Below, piece by piece: positions 23,801-24,302 of a stretch of 24,302 bases of DNA. The first letter of the stretch is position 1. Every line of letters begins with the position of its first letter. The position numbers were made by a program, and so were the translations under genes. Source of the DNA: CAZTCJ01 sp964612085 (GTDB lineage: Bacteria > Pseudomonadota > Alphaproteobacteria > JAJFIK01); the NCBI GenBank assembly GCA_964612085.1, contig CAZTCJ010000060.1:1-24302 (forward strand). The letters run 5' to 3'. The notes under the pieces were generated by a model, which was not told the origin of the DNA, searched no databases, and worked only from the letters and a program-made list of their open reading frames with translations.

Positions 23801-23948
23801 CGATCACCCGCATGGTGACATCGGGCGCACCAAGAAAACCGGAATTGGTCGCCACCGTCAGCCGGTCATCGGCGTGAAACGGCGAGTCATAAAATTTGCG
23901 GCCCGTCGAAAAGCCATAAGGCGTAAAGGAAAAACCATTGTCGTACAT
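20820..23948 (-). CDS. Large secreted RTX protein with cadherin-like repeats and N-terminal propeller-like domain
   Basis: The domain order in this 1042-residue protein is as follows. Residues about 1-540 form a beta-rich region with motifs such as PPDPIGAVSDSHLV, DPKVIYDPFADRFI and WSDYPGIGV, a propeller-like domain I recall only from uncharacterised secreted proteins. About 545-780 holds two VCBS/cadherin-like repeats, each with DPDGD- or DPDGG-type calcium loops and an FTYxVSDG ending. About 785-880 holds RTX nonapeptides (GGxGxDxLx type). The end is an acidic, aromatic-poor C-terminus finishing EVWI, plausible as a type I secretion signal. No N-terminal signal peptide is seen, which fits export by an ABC/type I system; none is in the window. 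ATG 23948 is preceded by GTGGGGG; a TTG at 23966 is less likely. Adhesin, matrix or hydrolase roles are all possible. Confidence 0.85.
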   Translation of the reverse strand: MYDNGFSFTPYGFSTGRKFYDSPFHADDRLTVATNSGFLGAPDVTMRVIGDAHAPDLSAPAQFLFPEASQDATRTVAFDAIDFNQNGSNTGFLSIPPDPIGAVSDSHLVNVVNRSIEWYTKDGVLQNSQSLESFFPGQELTGPESRNFFDPKVIYDPFADRFIVVVLSFSGRDTNTSLDNASRVHVSVSDDGDPNGVWFNAFFDGAATIGGTEGWSDYPGIGVTEDSVFITNNIFEFEQTSTGDPEATNFLDARFWILDKGIGTDGFYDGGTLDVSNALDPNGTRIQGTTQPATVLDEGGDDETFLVSTLIFEGEDFLQIDRIDETLTGAFQTEFISLGDVSVPALSNAPQAGTTDLIETNDTRALNAVVQDGILYTVFTSQPETGPEAGETAAHWATIDITGPATLIDQGTIGGDDIAPGTFVYFPSIAVNDEGTIGIGFSASSPTTFGGAYFAYRFADDPAGTISESLIVREGEGPYIRTFGGDRNRWGDYSGTVVDPEDDTTFWVYNEYAQVPGSPVTDGENGLWGTAWAAFSFDAGTSDNTVPIAQDDAFSTDEGATLIGDLYADNGAGQDIDPDGDPLIVTAVNGDVANIDRTVTLTSGAELGVSSLGLFRYDPNGAFDDLNDGESVTEIFTYTVSDGALSTDATVAIIVTGSGTGSGGNLPPVVQDDLFEAVADFATDGNLLLNNGSGPDLDPDGGFLSVSAVNGNAGAVGGTITLPSGARLTVQEDGSFSYDPDTAFDDLQSGDTATDSFTYAVSDGQGGSATATASVQLFGTSDSATNGPDVLAGTEVNDFINGLGGDDRIFTGPGNDFLVGSDGDDALFGGAGTDTLFSGNGDDALFGGAGNDFLDGGSGADTLTGGPGTDRLQGGSGGDLYPTGFGNSDNFIRDFSIAQDEIDAIVFDAGITPDGVTIAQGGSANTDLILTFGPGVEDQVTAERHFEASGFLTIEEVRFADGTVWTDEFIAMEAAAAAVAVAASEPVTAFDAGPSPLAVIAPPAVTTQAPEPFAGVERELDVFSGPSRFLDLDTGSAGEVWI
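21300..21590 (-). repeat. RTX nonapeptide-coding repeats (27-bp unit)
   Basis: About nine to ten nine-residue Gly/Asp units are encoded here, with a 27-base DNA period. A 17-base word (CCGAACAGGGCGTCGTC) occurs at 21409-21425 and again at 21463-21479, exactly two units (54 bases) apart, indicating recent unit duplication. Such units bind calcium and fold into a beta-roll outside the cell. Confidence 0.85.
21610..22310 (-). repeat. Two tandem VCBS/cadherin-like domain-coding repeats
   Basis: Two roughly 110-residue units encode the same order of landmarks: a Q-DD start, an LxxNG or LYADNG loop, a DPDG loop, TAVNG or SAVNG, a YDPxxAFDDL stretch and FTYxVSDG. They lie next to each other between the N-terminal domain and the RTX region of the secreted protein. 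Positions are approximate. Confidence 0.7.
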
Positions 23949-24302
23949 GAAAGCCCCCACAGGCAAAGCGCCTCCAGCCAGCGCGTTGGGTTTAGGTTAC
24001 CAACCGCGCCGGGCAACGGGCAAAACAAATTTCCAGGGGTTGAGGCTTTAGGGCCTGTTGACACTTACCGCGCCGGTCTGGCTGGTGTCGCCAAACCGTC
24101 AGTTTCAGGAGCGAGGACGCAGGACATGCGAGCATATTCAAGTCCGAGCGACGCCGAAATGGCGGTTTGGCGCCCAGCCCCGTCCGGGGTTCGGCCAAAA
24201 TCGCCCCTCGCCCAAGGGCGTTCAGACCTCAAAAGGTCCGCCGGACCTTTTGCCGGGCTGCGCCCGGAACGGTCTTCACCGTCGAAAATGCTCGAAAGTG
24301 CC
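23949..24302. other. Hairpin-rich non-coding region, possible edge of a repeat or mobile element
   Basis: No convincing gene is present. Four short perfect inverted repeats lie within about 90 bases: 24178-24189, 24209-24220, 24231-24251 (AAAAGGTCC-GCC-GGACCTTTT) and 24253-24267 (CCGGGC-TGC-GCCCGG). The word AGGGCCTGTTGACACTTA (around 24051-24068) looks like an insertion-sequence terminus, but its partner would lie beyond the window. The promoter of the RTX gene must also be in this region on the minus strand; I could not place it. Confidence 0.45.
24231..24251. terminator. Symmetric terminator-like hairpin
   Basis: AAAAGGTCC-GCC-GGACCTTTT is a perfect nine-base stem with a three-base loop. 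It begins with A4 and ends in T4, so it could act as an intrinsic terminator on either strand. The gene it would serve lies outside the window or is a lost element. Confidence 0.4.

Noticed and set aside
1..24302. CRISPR array, prophage or integrative element
   Set aside because: I saw no regularly spaced direct repeats, integrase, phage structural genes or attachment-site duplication at the tRNA.

Overview
The window is GC-rich chromosomal DNA with dense, codon-biased genes. It most likely comes from an alphaproteobacterium. The support is an ethylmalonyl-CoA mutase-type B12 enzyme, Coq7, GluQ-RS, the short alphaproteobacterial HNH protein and an ExoD-family protein. Genus cannot be read from the sequence, and no phage or plasmid backbone is visible. 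All functional calls come from reading motifs; no database search was run.

Layout. (1) 1-1076: 3' part of a coenzyme-B12-dependent acyl-CoA mutase. (2) 1077-1740: a long, locally AT-rich non-coding stretch, then a same-strand cluster (1741-5783) of a four-TM membrane protein and three tandem, divergent paralogues of an exported von Willebrand factor A (VWA)-like domain. This cluster is the best candidate for an undescribed system. (3) 5761-8855: gluQRS (minus), an alpha/beta-hydrolase esterase and an HNH protein (plus), and coq7 (minus). (4) 8912-10308: dsbB and an exoD-like gene (minus), separated by a 70-bp near-perfect palindrome. (5) 10412-10496: tRNA-Leu(CAA) with a clear promoter. (6) 10614-13298: a murL-family muropeptide epimerase (minus) divergent from alanine dehydrogenase (plus). 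(7) 13423-20615: a 1303-residue beta-helix-like membrane protein and a PaaI-type thioesterase (plus), convergent with a 919-residue KAP-family P-loop NTPase (minus). (8) 20820-23948: a 1042-residue RTX/cadherin-like secreted protein (minus). (9) 23949-24302: non-coding, hairpin-rich DNA that may be the edge of a repeat or mobile element.

How genes may work together. The three VWA-like proteins share metal-site (MIDAS-like) positions, exactly two cysteines each at equivalent positions, and the same C-terminal signature ending in the last residue, Trp. Each has an N-terminal export signal or membrane anchor, so a periplasmic sensor, scaffold or adhesion assembly with the four-TM protein is a reasonable hypothesis. 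DsbB and Coq7 form a probable operon with a quinone link: DsbB reduces ubiquinone and Coq7 helps make it. MurL and Ald are divergent neighbours that both touch the alanine/glutamate part of peptidoglycan metabolism. The giant beta-helix protein and the KAP NTPase converge, and their relationship is unknown.
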